Shown in pieces: positions 1 to 11,277 of a stretch of DNA of 64,000 nt. The notes under the pieces were generated by a model. It saw nothing but the letters and a program-made list of their open reading frames with translations. It made no database searches and had not been told where the DNA came from. A program made the position numbers and the translations under genes. Position 1 is the stretch's first letter, and each line of letters starts with the position of its first letter. This DNA comes from Dryococelus australis (lineage: Eukaryota > Arthropoda > Insecta > Phasmatodea > Phasmatidae): NCBI GenBank assembly GCA_029891345.1, contig CM057000.1, positions 129,865,338 to 129,929,337 on the forward strand, read 5' to 3'.

Positions 1-112
1 CCTTTCACTCCGGGGCTGCTCCGTACTCATCTCAATCACCCTCATCGGGTCTCAAGACCTCGATGTTAAGATCTGTCCAAATCTCTTCACTCACTCACTC
101 AATATGTTATCG
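1..112 (+). repeat. tRNA-type SINE, 3' part only (cut by window start)
   Basis: The segment matches the 3' half of the SINE seen complete at 61519-61783 (minus strand) and 2821-3486: a TCAAGACCTCGATGTTAAG-like stretch, then CAAATCTCTTCACTCACTCA, then loss of similarity. The tRNA-like head with boxes A and B would lie left of the window. The simple CACT repeat is the usual tail of this family. Confidence 0.7.
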
Positions 113-739
113 GCCGAGATTCCGGTACATCAAGGGACACGTGACACTCTTGATTAGAAAGCAATAAGGGTCCTCCAAAGTACGTGAACGTTTTGTAAAT
201 GTGCGCTTATACGTGTCGTCTTTTTCTTAATCGCACGTAGGAGCCGAAGTGGACCGCTCTCCTCCCGCCAACGCGAACCGAGCTCGATTCTTGACGGGGG
301 CACAGTGATTCTCGCGTGTGGGAAACACGACGGAAGTTTTCCTTGGTAGTCGGGTTTTATCCGGGGCTATTCGGTTTCCGCCGCTTCTCCATTTTCTCTC
401 GCATTTAAGCGCCGACGATTTACTCTCAACTGTATCGCATTTTTACCTAATTTCCTCATGATATACAGAATGCTTCTAAATCACACTGAAAAACTTCGGC
501 TGTAGGTTGATCACGGAAAAAGAAGATGAAATCATATGCACGACCTACGGTCTTTTAGATCTGTAAATATATTTTAAGTTTGACCGGAACCAATAGTTTA
601 TTACCACTACTGGAGATGGAACACTGAGTGTCTTGATAATGTGTTAAAAGTTAATCGTGACGTGCGGGTTAATAACCCATCTTGTATAGCCTAACCCAAG
701 TATGCTACAGCTTCGTGAGAGAATAATTAGAAGAAAGGG
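113..739. other. Unannotated sequence
   Basis: No open frame of note, no tandem repeat and no similarity to the other repeats of the window was recognised. Bases 230-420 are somewhat GC-richer than the surroundings. Confidence 0.4.
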
Positions 740-1021
740 TATAAGCTGTTCACGGTTAAATTAGCACTTCTGAAAGCCCTGCTTAAGATCTACTTGTATG
801 CACGTTGCGTATTCTTCCGCCTTATGTAAAATTAGCACTGACAAGAAGGGCCTCATCGCGTTATCCATGCGTCGGTCCAGTGAAACTGTGAAATGATAGG
901 AAAAGTAAATATTTTACAAACATTCTGGTTTTTTCAGTTCATTAAATAAAAAAAATAAAAAACAGAAAGAGAAAGAAATAATTTAAGTTATCACAAATGG
1001 TCACTTAACTATTTTTATTCC
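740..1021 (+). mobile_element. M1 MITE, 5' two thirds
   Basis: It starts TATAAGCTGTTCACGGTTAAA and runs colinear with complete M1 copies through the landmarks CCTGCTTAAGATCTACTTG, TTATGTAAAATTA and ATAATTTAAGTTATCACAAA. Similarity stops near 1021, where the other copies continue into the second terminal repeat, so this copy has lost its 3' third. Confidence 0.8.
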
Positions 1022-1586
1022 TTTTCCCACCCACAGTGCTTAGGTGACTGATCAGCAGGAGAGCATTTAGGAACGCCAACAGCCAATCTGTGTTCTCAGT
1101 GGCGGAACTCTCATCAGCAGTGCTGGCAGTAGAGAAAATGGCGTTCTGTTTACTTGGCGAGTTTGTTGCCATGTCGTTTGCAAGGTATGTATTTAATTTG
1201 TGAACACTATAGTATGGACATGTCGCAGTTTCTGGGTTATAATTATTGTTTACCACCGTCATGATTATTCGTCTGAATTGCCGCGACTGCCCTATGCCTA
1301 GGGGTAGTGAAATTTCGCGGAAAAGATCTCAAAACAAGTTATATTTCAAAACACTGTAGGGTCGTTTGCCTATCATGATTGGTAGAATTACTTATAGACA
1401 CGTGTTAATTGTCTGCACACGAATCACGTAGGAGCCGTAACGATGTTGTCGAATTCTGAGTGGTCCGGTCAAATATGAAAACTACTTCTCAAGCAGACAG
1501 CAACCAATGGCAATATACAAACTGCTATTTGGTGCTTATATAGTGTTGAAGTCTACTGTGTGCTAATCTTTATATATATATATAAT
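1022..1586. other. Unannotated sequence
   Basis: A minus-strand frame of 85 codons (1005-1262) has no recognisable motif and partly overlaps the M1 fragment, so it is judged spurious. A short TA-rich run precedes the Helitron at 1587. Confidence 0.4.
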
Positions 1587-1793
1587 TCTTCTGTGCGTGT
1601 GTATGTCACTGAACTCCTCCTAAACGGCTGGACCGATTTTGATGAAATTTTTTGTGTGTTCAAGTGGATTCGGGAATGGTTTAGATTCACAATTCGGTAA
1701 AGAGAGGGGGAGAGAGAGGGGGAGAGGGATGGAGAGAGAGAGGGGGCGAGATTTAAGACATATGTACAGGACAACGTCTGTCGGGTCCGCTAG
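1587..1793 (+). mobile_element. Short non-autonomous Helitron
   Basis: The element begins TCTTCTGTGCGTGTGTATG and contains GGACCGATTTTGATGAAAT, an insect Helitron sequence I recognise from general knowledge. It ends GTCTGTCGGGTCCGCTAG followed by T. A terminal CTAG, a T after it and no target duplication fit Helitron chemistry (insertion between A and T, CTRR 3' end). A purine tract of GAGAGAGGGG units at 1701-1750 fills its middle. Overlapping open frames on both strands here only reflect the purine repeat. No Rep/helicase is present. Confidence 0.75.
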
Positions 1794-1949
1794 TATATAT
1801 ATATATTTTTTTTCGCGAGAAATCACTAGCTCTACCTATCCGCACGTCAGCTGTCTCATCAAGAAGTGCAGCCTGGAATCAAGACGTCCAAAACACACCA
1901 CGCGTCAGCGACTCATCAGCAGCATCAGTAAACAAAGGAAGTCTTGTCA

Positions 1950-2440
1950 GCAGCCTGCGGTGTAGCGCGGTCCACGCGTGCGCTCGGCGCCGAGTCAGCG
2001 CTGGTACGGGCGGGATGCTGTGCGGAGCCGGACGCGGCGCTAAACACAGGATGCGCTGCTCATCTCCGGCCACAACTTTCCTCCTCTCGCAGACAATGGA
2101 AAGTGCCGAGGCGTTTTCACTCGCATCCTGGACGCGTCCTCCTTGTGCCGAAACCACAGGCGCGCGCTCACCGCCGCCGAAAACTTCATCCACACTTCCA
2201 CCATTCTCACTCCGTAGAAACTCTCCTTCTACCTCCTTGCCGCTAAGCATCAAGCTGTTCGAAACTTCCCGTATGTTTACGTAAATGTTTGCGGAACCTG
2301 TTACACGTGGTCCCGCTGTGCACGTCCTTCCGCGAGTGTGCCTGTGACACGCGAACTACAACGTCGAGCCAGGACGGATCGTAAACTAAAGATGACGTAG
2401 ACCGATCTCGCCGGCTGCGCGGATCCAGTCTCCGTGACCC
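1950..2440. promoter_or_regulatory. CpG-rich block, possible promoter or first exon
   Basis: This block is much richer in GC and CpG than its AT-rich flanks, with runs such as GGCGCCGAGTCAGCGC and ACGCGGCGC. Several frames on both strands stay open, the longest 124 codons on the minus strand (1879-2253), as expected of GC-rich sequence with few stops. I see no domain, no convincing splice sites and no TATA box. A CpG-rich 5' untranslated region or promoter is possible. A degraded GC-rich transposon is equally possible. Confidence 0.25.
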
Positions 2441-2807
2441 AACATTGACCTGATTTTCCGCCAACACTACTAGCAAAAATGTCGTGGATTGGAATTGAGT
2501 TTAGAGCAGTATTAATTAAACGAGTGTGTTGAGATGTATCTACACTTGCTCCAGCCGATTAGTAACGTAGTTTGATTAAATTCAAATTGTTAATTGTTAA
2601 AAGTATTTTATCAATACAATAGTGCTTGTAATTTAAAAATTAAGATTAAAAAAAAAAAACACATTCGTCAGTGTTGACCATGTAATTTTGACAGTTGTGT
2701 TCCTTTGGGGTAGGTCATGCGCAGAAGACGAATAATAAATCGGTCTACCCTCATATTTACTCTATGGAACGGAACGCATAGATGTCAACTGCAAATTGCA
2801 TAGCTCA
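2441..2807. other. Unannotated AT-rich spacer
   Basis: Low-complexity AT-rich sequence with an A9-10 run near 2650. Nothing further recognised. Confidence 0.4.
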
Positions 2808-2820
2808 CCAGAAACTGTGA

Positions 2821-3486
2821 GGGGTCGTGGTAGCTGGGCGGTTACACTGCTCGCCCCCCACAAGACTAACCGGGTTCAATCCCCGGCCGGATCACTCCCG
2901 GATTTTCGCAAGTGGGAATCGTGCTGGACGATGCCGCTGGTCGGAGGGTTTTCTCGGGGATCTCCCGTTTCCCCCGCCCTTGCGTCCAGGCGCTACTCCA
3001 TTCTCACCTCATCTTACCCTCTTCGGCTCTCGAGACATCGTTAGTATAGGCTGTTCACGGTAAACTGAGCACTTTTGAAAGTCCTGCTTAAGATCTACTT
3101 GTATCCACGTTGTGTATTATTCCGCCTTATGTAAAATTAACATTGTCGTATGTCTATCACTTTATTCATGCTTCACTCTATTGAAACTGTGAAATTATTA
3201 CAAAAGTAAATACTGTACTAATCTACTCATTTTTACACTTCGATGCATTAAAAACAGAAAGCGATAGAAATAATTTAAGTTATCACAAATTGTTACCTAA
3301 CACTGTTTATTAGACGTTTAGATAAGGAACTACGTTCCCTCCATCGTTACCAACTTAACTGGGCGAATGTCACTCGGTGCGTCCGTTAAAATATATGCAG
3401 GTAGGAGCAGTGACTTTTTTCTAGGTTTGATTTCAAAAGTGTTTGAACAGGCTTTAGCCGCTCAAATATCTCTCAACTGAACTCAG
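2821..3486 (+). repeat. tRNA-derived SINE interrupted by an M1 MITE
   Basis: The head GGGGTCGTGGTAGCTGGGCG is followed by a box B-like GGGTTCAATCCCC and by the family body (GGAATCGTGCTGGACGATGC, GGTTTTCTCGGGGATCTCCC). The body is split by an M1 at 3045-3456 and resumes as GCCGCTCAAATATCTCTCAA. Subtracting the MITE leaves about 254 bp, close to the 265 bp copy at 61519-61783. Direct repeats flank the whole: CCAGAAACTGTGA at 2808-2820 and CCAGAAAACGTG at 3487-3498, an imperfect target duplication of the length made by LINE-driven insertion. The SINE is therefore older than the MITE. Confidence 0.85.
3045..3456 (+). mobile_element. M1 MITE (copy inserted in a SINE)
   Basis: Begins TATAGGCTGTTCACGGTAAAC and ends TTTGAACAGGCTTTA. 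The right terminal repeat lacks about a dozen bases found in other copies (the CTCACTTTACCGT part). The interior is standard M1, including ATGTCACTCGGTGCGTCCGT and ATATATGCAGGTAGGAGCAG. The flanking SINE sequence fits a duplicated TA. Confidence 0.85.
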
Positions 3487-3704
3487 CCAGAAAACGTGTG
3501 TCCAGCAGACATGGAGACAGTCTTTTGAGACTGGAACAATCCAGAAGCAGACTGAACCTCCAGTGCACCCACGACGGGAGCGAATCAGAAGCAATACAAC
3601 ACACGCATGGAGTTAGGTGAAGAGTGGGCATGACTGCAAGGCTGAGAACTGAGGCAGTCGGCGAGTGTTATGTGTTATAGGGTCTATGGACCTGCACGTC
3701 TTTT

Positions 3705-4120
3705 GTAGAATAGTTGTTTGCGCGAATACGCGTATCTCGGTAAATAAATGTTCTGCAAATACGACTTTTTGTCAGAAAAAAAAAATCATCGATGTCCCTA
3801 TTATTTCACTTTTGTCATATTTGGTATTTTCTTGCAGAAAAAAATCGTGAAGATGGCCAAATATCGCATATTTAAAGCTTGCCTGTGAATTTCCTTTAAA
3901 AGGCAAGAGAAAAGTACAAAGATACGGACGTAGTTTAATACGTGGGCTTTGATCGCGTGTAATAAAATACCTATGTTACAGATATAATTTAGACAGCACA
4001 GCGTTACGACGGAAACACTACACGCCTTGCGCGTAGGAACGATGAGGCGCTAGGCTTGCGTATTATTGTCGCCCGTATCGCTCCCTCGCTTCTTGACCTT
4101 GGACGTCGAGTCGGAGTCGC
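3705..4120 (+). repeat. R430 interspersed repeat
   Basis: About 415 bp starting AGTTGTTTGCGCGAATACGC and ending CGCTCCCTCGCTTCTTGACC. The same order of motifs recurs at 8462-8895 (minus) and 13485-14195 (plus, interrupted). Shared landmarks are TATCTCGGTAAAT, GTGAAGATGGCCAAATATCG, GGCAAGAGAAAAGTAC, CGTTACGACGGAAACACT and CCTTGCGCGTAGGA. No coding potential and no clear terminal inverted repeat were found. The class is unknown. Confidence 0.7.
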
Positions 4121-4140
4121 TTTTTATGATATGGGCTCTC

Positions 4141-4547
4141 TATAGGCTGTTCGCGGTAAAATGAGCACTTTTGAAAGCCCTGCTTAAGATATACTTGTTT
4201 GCACGTTGTTTTTTCCCACCTTGTGTAAAATTAACATTGCCGCGGGCCTCAGCACTTTATTCATGCGTCGGTTATTAGAAAAGTAAATATTATACAAATC
4301 TGCTCATTTCTACAAGTATATGCATTGAAAAAGCAGAGAGGGAAAGGAATAATTTAAGTTGTCACAAATGGTTTCCTAACAATTTTTATTCGACGTTCAG
4401 GTACGGAACTATTTTCCATCCATCGTTACCAACTTTACTGGGCGAATGTCACTCAGTACGCCCGTTAAAATGTGTGCAGGTAGGGGCAGTGACTTTTTTT
4501 TCTAAGGTTAATTTCAAAAGTGGTCACTTTATCGTGAACAGTCTTTA
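4141..4547 (+). mobile_element. M1 MITE, nearly complete
   Basis: Both ends are present: TATAGGCTGTTCGCGGTAAA on the left and GGTCACTTTATCGTGAACAG on the right, ending TCTTTA. The element is about 407 bp with the standard interior. A short stretch around the GTCGGT landmark is missing compared with other copies. Confidence 0.85.
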
Positions 4548-4739
4548 ACGGTGTCGAAGAAAGCTTCGTGTTTACTCGGAGGTGTTCGTTCTCAAAACCT
4601 GAAGCTACAGGGAACGTGGAGACGTTCCTCAGCTCCGGTTCTCGCCATTACGTATCTCGTTTTCATATATTAACTGTAATACACATCACAGTTTGTCTTG
4701 CTAAGGGGCCAATAGTAGAGAAGTATAAATAAGGGGGGG

Positions 4740-6360
4740 ATATTATATATATATAATGTTAACAAAGACCTCTTTGTTCCTGCTTTTGTATTTTAACGTA
4801 GTGCTCTTAGCCACCAGGACCTACCAGGCCCCGCTAAGCGGGGGAGAGGAATCACGCCCCCCCCCCCTTCAACACAGGAAACCGTCACTCATATGAGCCT
4901 GCGTTGACCAGCGCCCATAGCCCAAACACTGATGCACAGTCACATTACAAGTCTGTCTCCCTCCAGGTTCTGAGACCGTTGCCCTCAGGCACCAAGCGGG
5001 AGGTCTCGCCTGGGACTATCCAACCCCTGGTGCCTTTCCAGGGAGCCACCGGAGCAGCTTGCCTGCTCACCGCCTGGAACAGCACATGGGGTTAACCACT
5101 GCCAGTACGAGTCGAAACACAAAGATCGGTCACCGAAGAGAACCTCCAGTGGGGCTAACCGATCGTCCTGTATTTCTACTTAATTTCCATGGCACTTGTC
5201 AGCAGGTCACCAACCCCACTGGCCAGATTCGAGGGAGCTGGAAGGACCTCGCCCCTATTTCTTCAGGGTTGAGGGATTATCCACCGAGCATAAGCCTTAC
5301 ACCCGTGGCAGGCCGGTTGTTCGCCTGATCAGGCACTGCCCCCCGCTACAAGTAAATGAGGATGACTTACAACAGCCTGGCGCGGCATGCTTCTTCCTCA
5401 CCGGAGACTCCCTCCCATCAGGTAGTTCGCAAGCCCTCGCTCTGAGTTGGAAGCAACAAGCCAAATGCTTTCAGTTATTATTCTCCGACTAAGCAGCTGC
5501 TTCCTTATTTCATCACTGCAACCAAGCTGTTGCTATCGTCACCTCATCATCGCCTGCCGGTGCGCAGTCGAAGCGGATCTAAACCCGCCCACTGAACCAT
5601 TACCATACAGTTGAACAGGCAATGCGAGTTCCAGTACTGGGCCCCAACGATCTGAGTGCCAAGTGATCCAACACCCCTCCATGTGGTCGGGCCTAGGTAC
5701 CATCTATCGGTCCAAGCCGTCACAGCAGATACCTCTATACCTGGCTCCTGACACTTGGTGTGGTGGACTGGTGATCCATCTGGATTCCAGATACATCCCA
5801 GAAAGCCATACAAAGTGTTAGGAAGAGCTCGCATTTCTCTCTAAGAGAGAAATGGTGGGGGTATAACTGAGTAGAAATCGTATTAGATATAAAAATACGG
5901 GGTCCAGACCAACAGCCGCCTTCCCACACTCATAACATCCGAGTGTGGGACCACTTAGAAATCTCTAGGCGCAAAAGAAACGATGGATCATTTTCCTCAC
6001 AATTGTAAATCCATTTAATCAATTTCATTAGGTAGTTAAGTTAATTTTATTTATATTTATTTAAATATACATGACTAAGATCAATAATGGCCAATAGCTG
6101 GGCACTGATGTAATTTAATTTTGTTCTGTTCTGTGGCTGACGCAAGGAGTCAGGCTCCCATAGGGACTGGGCGGCGGAGTCCAATTTGCGAAATCAGGGG
6201 TGGCACGAGAAGACTTTTGTCACCATGAGTGGGGCTAGGCTGTAAGAGACGTATCCCCCATCCGTTCGTGTAACTGGACTAGGCTACTATAGCCTGGTAC
6301 TGCCACGCCGCCTCAAACGTCCATATTCCTCCCTCCCAGGATACTTTATGACTAGGGATG
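4740..6360. other. Unclassified GC-rich block, possibly a degraded retroelement
   Basis: This is clearly GC-richer than its flanks. Three overlapping plus-strand frames (63, 89 and 98 codons between 4904 and 5492) and a minus-strand frame of 95 codons (5547-5834) exist, but none carries a motif I recognise. A C10 run sits near 4860. The right part (6120-6340) contains TGGCTGACGCAAGGAGTCAG and GTGGGGCTAGGCTGTAAGAG, which feel like the 3' region of a retrotransposon. I cannot name a family, and no second copy exists in the window. Confidence 0.25.
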
Positions 6361-7322
6361 ATTCTGAGCGATATTTCGCAAGTGAGTAGCAGCCCCATCG
6401 TACCCTCGACATATGAAGATAAAGCCTCTTCGCGTTAAAGTGGAATATTAAGCCACCTTCTGATCGTTCTAATGGACTTTTCGTAAATAGTCTTCTGCAA
6501 TTTTCTGCGGTGTAGTGTGGTAGTAATGACAGTTGTAATTTCGTTTATAGTTTTGAGAAACAGTGGTTAATGTCAGTTAACAAGCATTGGAGTAAATACA
6601 AAGACACGAAAATGTGTCCACTGTTACTATAACGGCATTGCGCGGTAATTACGGCAAACATCGGCTTTTATTTGATAAACAAATTTCCAAATATCGCAAC
6701 GAAATAATTATGAACTGTGAAATAATGGATACTGCAGAAGTCGTGAGTGTAGTTACGTCTTGGAACAGTAGCTTCTGGTTGGAGCTTGTACCAAACATGG
6801 AAACGTGGCACGTGGGTTTAATATGCCACCTCCAACATTATACCTAATTTTTCACGAGATAGTTTCAAGGTTTGGTGGAATAATTTTCGAATAGTTCGTA
6901 GGTGGGTGGACACACACTAAGTAACTATGGCCATAGGCTTTAAATTGGAAGAAATATTAATTCAACTTTCCATGAGTGTGAGTATCTCAAAACACCACTG
7001 CCGAGAAAATCTTTCTCTGTATAAGCCAATTCTACGCAACACCTTCTACTGTTGTTGCGCTGCTGCAACTTTCCACAAGACATGTTTTTGCGATCAAGAG
7101 CGGAAGATTTCTATGCCACTGTTTAAGTGGCTTTCCATATACACTCTAAGAAATTATTCGCAAATTTACTATATGAGTGTATACATCGAATGAGAAAGCG
7201 CGAGTAGTAAAGTAATTTCTCATACATTCATGCTATCGTTCCTACGTTTGCTCAGGAAGCAGTGAAACGCGTAGGAAACGTCACAACTTTGCATAGTTGA
7301 ACCCCTAAACATTCCATATTTA
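6361..7322. other. Unannotated sequence
   Basis: Two plus-strand frames (77 codons at 6614-6847, 88 codons at 6927-7193) show no domain, no repeat and ordinary AT-rich codon content, so they are judged chance frames. Confidence 0.4.
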
Positions 7323-7560
7323 TATAGGCTGTTCACGGTTAAGTGAGCACTTCTGACTCTCTAGTTACTTTTTCCTTTCAGAGATTTATTATCCTTTAAC
7401 CTCCTTCTTAAATAAATACTGCTTTGTAAGTAATAATCACAGTGTGTATATTCCACTTCACTTGAAAGTTGATGTCTAAGGCTAAAATGAAATATATTTA
7501 TTGACAATTATTCCAAATGAGAGGGCTTTCAAAAGTGTTCACTTAACCGTGAATACCCTA
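7323..7560 (+). mobile_element. M2 MITE (238 bp)
   Basis: The ends TATAGGCTGTTCACGGTTAA and ACTTAACCGTGAATACCCTA match M1, but the interior differs: AGTTACTTTTTCCTTTCAG, ACAGTGTGTATATTCCACTT and AATATATTTATTGACAATTA. The same interior recurs at 40028, 45329 and 54442. No coding capacity. Confidence 0.85.
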
Positions 7561-8157
7561 CAGCCAGATGTGTGCTATTATTTACATACGATATATGGGT
7601 TAAAACTTCCCATTAAGTTCAGGAAGTTTACCAGAATTTTTTTTTAGAGTGTATAGCGCTACGAATTAATTACTTATGCGCCACATAAACTTCGAACTTA
7701 CTAATGTTACTCAAACATGCAATGTATATTTATTAGCAGCCAGAAACGTTTAAAGAACAATTTTAAACTTTCATTATTTGATTTGGGAGGGTCTAAATAC
7801 TGTAAACTATAATTTTCACTAGACTATAGCATACCTATATACAATTACTCTTTATTGAACTCTCGTTGCGAAAAGGTTTTGATTAAACTTCCCGCGATGT
7901 AAGTTCCTTCCTAGACGCCAACCTTTCACCCTTCTCTACGACACTCAGCTGACAAACTGTCTGGCACACGCTGCGCAAATCAAGTCTTAAGCGTTAAGCC
8001 ACGCAACTTTTTAAAACGCCATGATCTGTTAAGCGTAGACCTAATTGTAGGCTGCAAAAAATTAATGTTATAGCAGACAACGTGCTGTCATAAAAAAAAA
8101 AGAAAGTATTTTCACACTGTATCATGCGGTGAGAATTTTGTTGGACACACTTTCTTC
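7561..8157. other. Unannotated AT-rich spacer
   Basis: No open frame or repeat recognised. An A9-10 run lies near 8095. Confidence 0.4.
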
Positions 8158-8287
8158 GCAACTTTTCATTTCATCGCAACTTTTCATTTCATCGTAACTT
8201 TTCATTTCATCGCAATTTTTCATTTCATCGTAACTTTTCATTTCATCGCAACTTTTCATTTCATCGCAACTTTTCATTTCATCACAA
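8158..8287. repeat. 18 bp tandem repeat, about 7 copies
   Basis: The unit GCAACTTTTCATTTCATC repeats with few changes (GTAAC and GCAAT variants) and ends at TCACAACTTGG. The unit length is a multiple of three, but no long open frame runs through it. Confidence 0.9.
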
Positions 8288-8461
8288 CTTGGTAAATACC
8301 TACGTTCCCTTTACGGAATTTATCCGATGGGTTTATGATCCGGTACAATAGCGAAATCAAGTTATAAACAGTTAGTTTATTTTGAGTAATAAAACAACTT
8401 TTTTTTCTGAGATGTTTATTTTTTCCTAATTGTAAGTTAATTTAAGAGTGGGATGGACGCC

Positions 8462-8895
8462 CGTGGGGACCCCGCGTCCAAGGTCAAGAAGCGAGGGAGC
8501 GATACGGGCGACACTAACACGTACGCCTAGCGCCTCATCGCTCCTACGCGCAAGGCGTGCAGTGTTTCCGTCGTAACGCTGTACTGTGGGAATTAATTCT
8601 GTAACAGTAGGGTTTTATTACACGCGATGGAAGACTACATATTAAACTACGTCCGTATCTTAGTACTTTTCTCTTGCCGCTTAAGGGAACTGCATAGGCA
8701 AGCTTTAAAAATGCGATATTTGACCATTTTCACGAATTTTTTCTCCATGAATACACGTAATATTACAAAAGTTAAAGAAAAAAAATAGAGGCATATATAA
8801 TAGTTTCTTGTATTTTCTGACAAAAAGTCGTATTTGCAGCACATTTATTTACCGATATACGCGTATTCGCGCGAACAACTATTTCACAAAAAAAG
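8462..8895 (-). repeat. R430 interspersed repeat (uninterrupted copy)
   Basis: This is the reverse complement of the 3705-4120 repeat. The right side carries the CGCGAATACGCG start motif and the left side the AAGCGAGGGAGCGATACGGG end motif. It includes an intact CTTGCCGCTTAAGGGAACTG segment with TTAA at 8681-8684, the exact position where the copy at 13485-14195 carries a MITE. The minus-strand 65-codon frame at 8647-8844 is part of the repeat and is not a gene. Confidence 0.75.
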
Positions 8896-8970
8896 CGGGG
8901 GTCCATTTCACTCTTAAAAAACTATATCTACGTCAGACATTATACGCACGATGCGCCACTACTGAGACTG

Positions 8971-8975
8971 TCTCG

Positions 8976-9024
<49 letters not shown>
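8971..9024. repeat. (CT)n microsatellite
   Basis: An uninterrupted CT run preceded by TCGCTCTCTCGCTCTC. The serine-leucine repeats in the surrounding plus-strand frame come from this run. Confidence 0.95.
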
Positions 9025-9026
<2 letters not shown>

Positions 9027-10224
9027 GAGACGGGCAGTGAGAAGTTGATCCAACTTCAAATTTACACGAAGGCTAATTCGTGCCAGTCATTCAGCCAGTC
9101 AGGTTTAACAAACGGCATTACGTCTTCAATTTTCTGCAATATTGTTTTCAATCATACCAACTTCAGTCTGTACCGAATATCGTGTTATGCGATGAATTAA
9201 GATCCTCATGCGATTGGAACGAAATTAAAATTTTTATTTTCATGCACGTTTGAGTGATAAAGTAATAGAAGTTTCAATTAATCTCTGTTGGCGAAAATAT
9301 GCACCATTTTAACAGATAAGTGATTTTATCGAGCTCATGTACACGCAACAATTTTTTTTAAATATTACGGAACATTTATCAAAGGTCTCACCGGCCATTA
9401 ATTTTAGGTTATCTAATGCATTACATAAATAAACTCGTTCTCTCCTCCCTTCGCCCCACGAACAAGCCATTTCAGAACACATGGAATATCAGTATGCAGT
9501 ATTGCTACGGGAGCCCACGATTTTGTGGCGTGGCGATAGAATTCCACAGTTTCGTTATATGATCACCAAGATACTTCTGGGTGAAATATATTTGACGTAA
9601 CTGTGACCGAATTTCGAACACGCTCTGAGCGAGTGTGCTCTGGTGTTTTTTTGCTGACCAGGCAGGTCTTGATCGCCAGTGAACTGTTTATGCCGGCACC
9701 GCACATTTCTTTGTTTCTGGCTGTATGAACTTCAGGGGGCTAGTTGGCAGTGTGGTAGGAAGGTAGGGTATCGGCCTCGTTAATTGGCACACAGGTTTTC
9801 GCAGGAGGGAGAGGCACGAGCAAGTCTTGCACAGGTTTTTCGGGCTGTGATATTTTCTTTGGAATTTGTCAAGAAGGACTAGTAAATACGAGTTTTCTCG
9901 CATGAAATACGACATACAATGATTAGGTGCCATAGAAATGAAAATTGCGAGAAAATGTGTAATTTTACGCTAGTGAATGTGGCAGCAGCGTCTCTGCAAA
10001 CGTATGTAGCAAAAAGTATTCTACAAATGCTCGCGTATTTTCTCTACGAGAAAAAGAAAATATACATCGACAAAGTAGTCATGATTTCACCATAAGTGTT
10101 TGTGTTTTTAAACTTCCTTTACAGCTTTGTTTTCGTTTATACAAGTCTGCAGAGCTTGTCAACACGAATGTATGTGTAATTTCACTCACCTTTTTATTCT
10201 GTTTATCGCACTGTTGTCCTAACT
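9025..10224. other. Unannotated sequence
   Basis: No gene recognised. A minus-strand 81-codon frame at 9688-9933 has no motif. Sequence around 9720-9840 (GGGGGCTAGTTGGCAGTGTG) is GC-richer and could be an old repeat without a partner here. Confidence 0.35.
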
Positions 10225-10365
10225 TTTCAGTGAGATAGCCGAGTACATGGAGCGAAGTAGCGCAGTGGATCAGGGCTCGATTCCAGGTCCAGTCATTCTG
10301 ATTTCTATTATTCCGGATTTACCGAAATCACTCCAAGCAAATATTGTTTCCTTACCAAGGCCTGT
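10225..10365 (+). repeat. Degenerate tRNA-derived SINE fragment
   Basis: TAGCGCAGTGGATCAG resembles a tRNA box A region. GGGCTCGATTCCAGGTCCAG resembles box B and its downstream sequence. TTTACCGAAATCACTCCAAG corresponds to the conserved body of a widespread insect SINE type also seen at 39065-39305. The head is short and the tail eroded. Confidence 0.6.
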
Positions 10366-11164
10366 TCACAATTTGGTCGTTCTCAAAAGATGAGAAAGTA
10401 TAGGCTAACATTCCGATTTGTATGTCTAACTATTGACTTCTAATCCATAAACACTGTATATTTATGTGCAAGCAGGAAAGTTATTCCGTCAGCGGTAGTT
10501 TAGTGTCTATATAAAATAATATATCTATATCTGCTTGTTACAGACAGTTAACCTCATCATGTTTTTTTTTCTCTCGCAATTTAAGCTTAAAAATATAAAA
10601 CCACAAAAAGTTTCGAAATATTGTGTACACGCACAGACTTTCATAATGTTCTCCCATTTTGCGTAAATAATAAAGGTTTAGAAGTAAATAACTTATCATT
10701 GTAAACTTGCACTTTGTATTATCTATAACCCCACTGGCGTGTTCATACAACCAGCAAAGTGTACTATAAATACACGATTTCACAGGCGAGTACTTGGAGC
10801 ATGTATGTATTTTCAATTACGCTTCAGAATGTATAATAAATATTTACAAATACATCACTGTTATTAAGTAACTCATTCGTATGTTTTAAACATAGAATTC
10901 TAATTCTTTTAAAATAAAGTTTGTGTTATATTAAAAATACTGTTAAGTGTTTTACTACATTAACCGATTTTGTGAACTTTTGTTTTTATCCAGGACGTAA
11001 TCTAACTTTAAACACATCAGCTCGTAGTTGCTGTAAAACTACCGAATGGGAATACTAAACTATAGCAACGTAAGTGTTCGTACGATCACTGTGTAATGTT
11101 CAAAATACACTATTTATGTGATTAGTCCTCGAAAGATTAGTATTTTCACTCATAGGCCTTTGCA
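10366..11164. other. Unannotated AT-rich sequence
   Basis: A minus-strand 92-codon frame (10538-10816) is AT-rich with no motif. Nothing else recognised. Confidence 0.4.
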
Positions 11165-11277
11165 GTTAATGTAAATAAAATTAGAAAATTATAATTAATT
11201 CTTTTATTTAGTTGAGACCTCCATCCCTTAACGAACTTGGTTTTTGCCCACTTAATTTCTAGAGAGAAATTGTAACA
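11165..11277 (+). mobile_element. LTR 3'-end remnant
   Basis: About 110 bp match, in inverted orientation, the end of the probable solo LTR at 19462-20421: TTATAATTAATTCTTTTATT, then GAGACCTCCATCCCTTAACG, then CCACTTAATTTCTAGAGAG. It ends TGTAACA, a typical retroviral-type CA terminus. The matching 5' end was not found upstream. Confidence 0.55.

Noticed and set aside
1639-1965. 108-codon plus frame with an Arg/Glu/Gly repeat
   Set aside because: Produced by the purine tract inside the Helitron.
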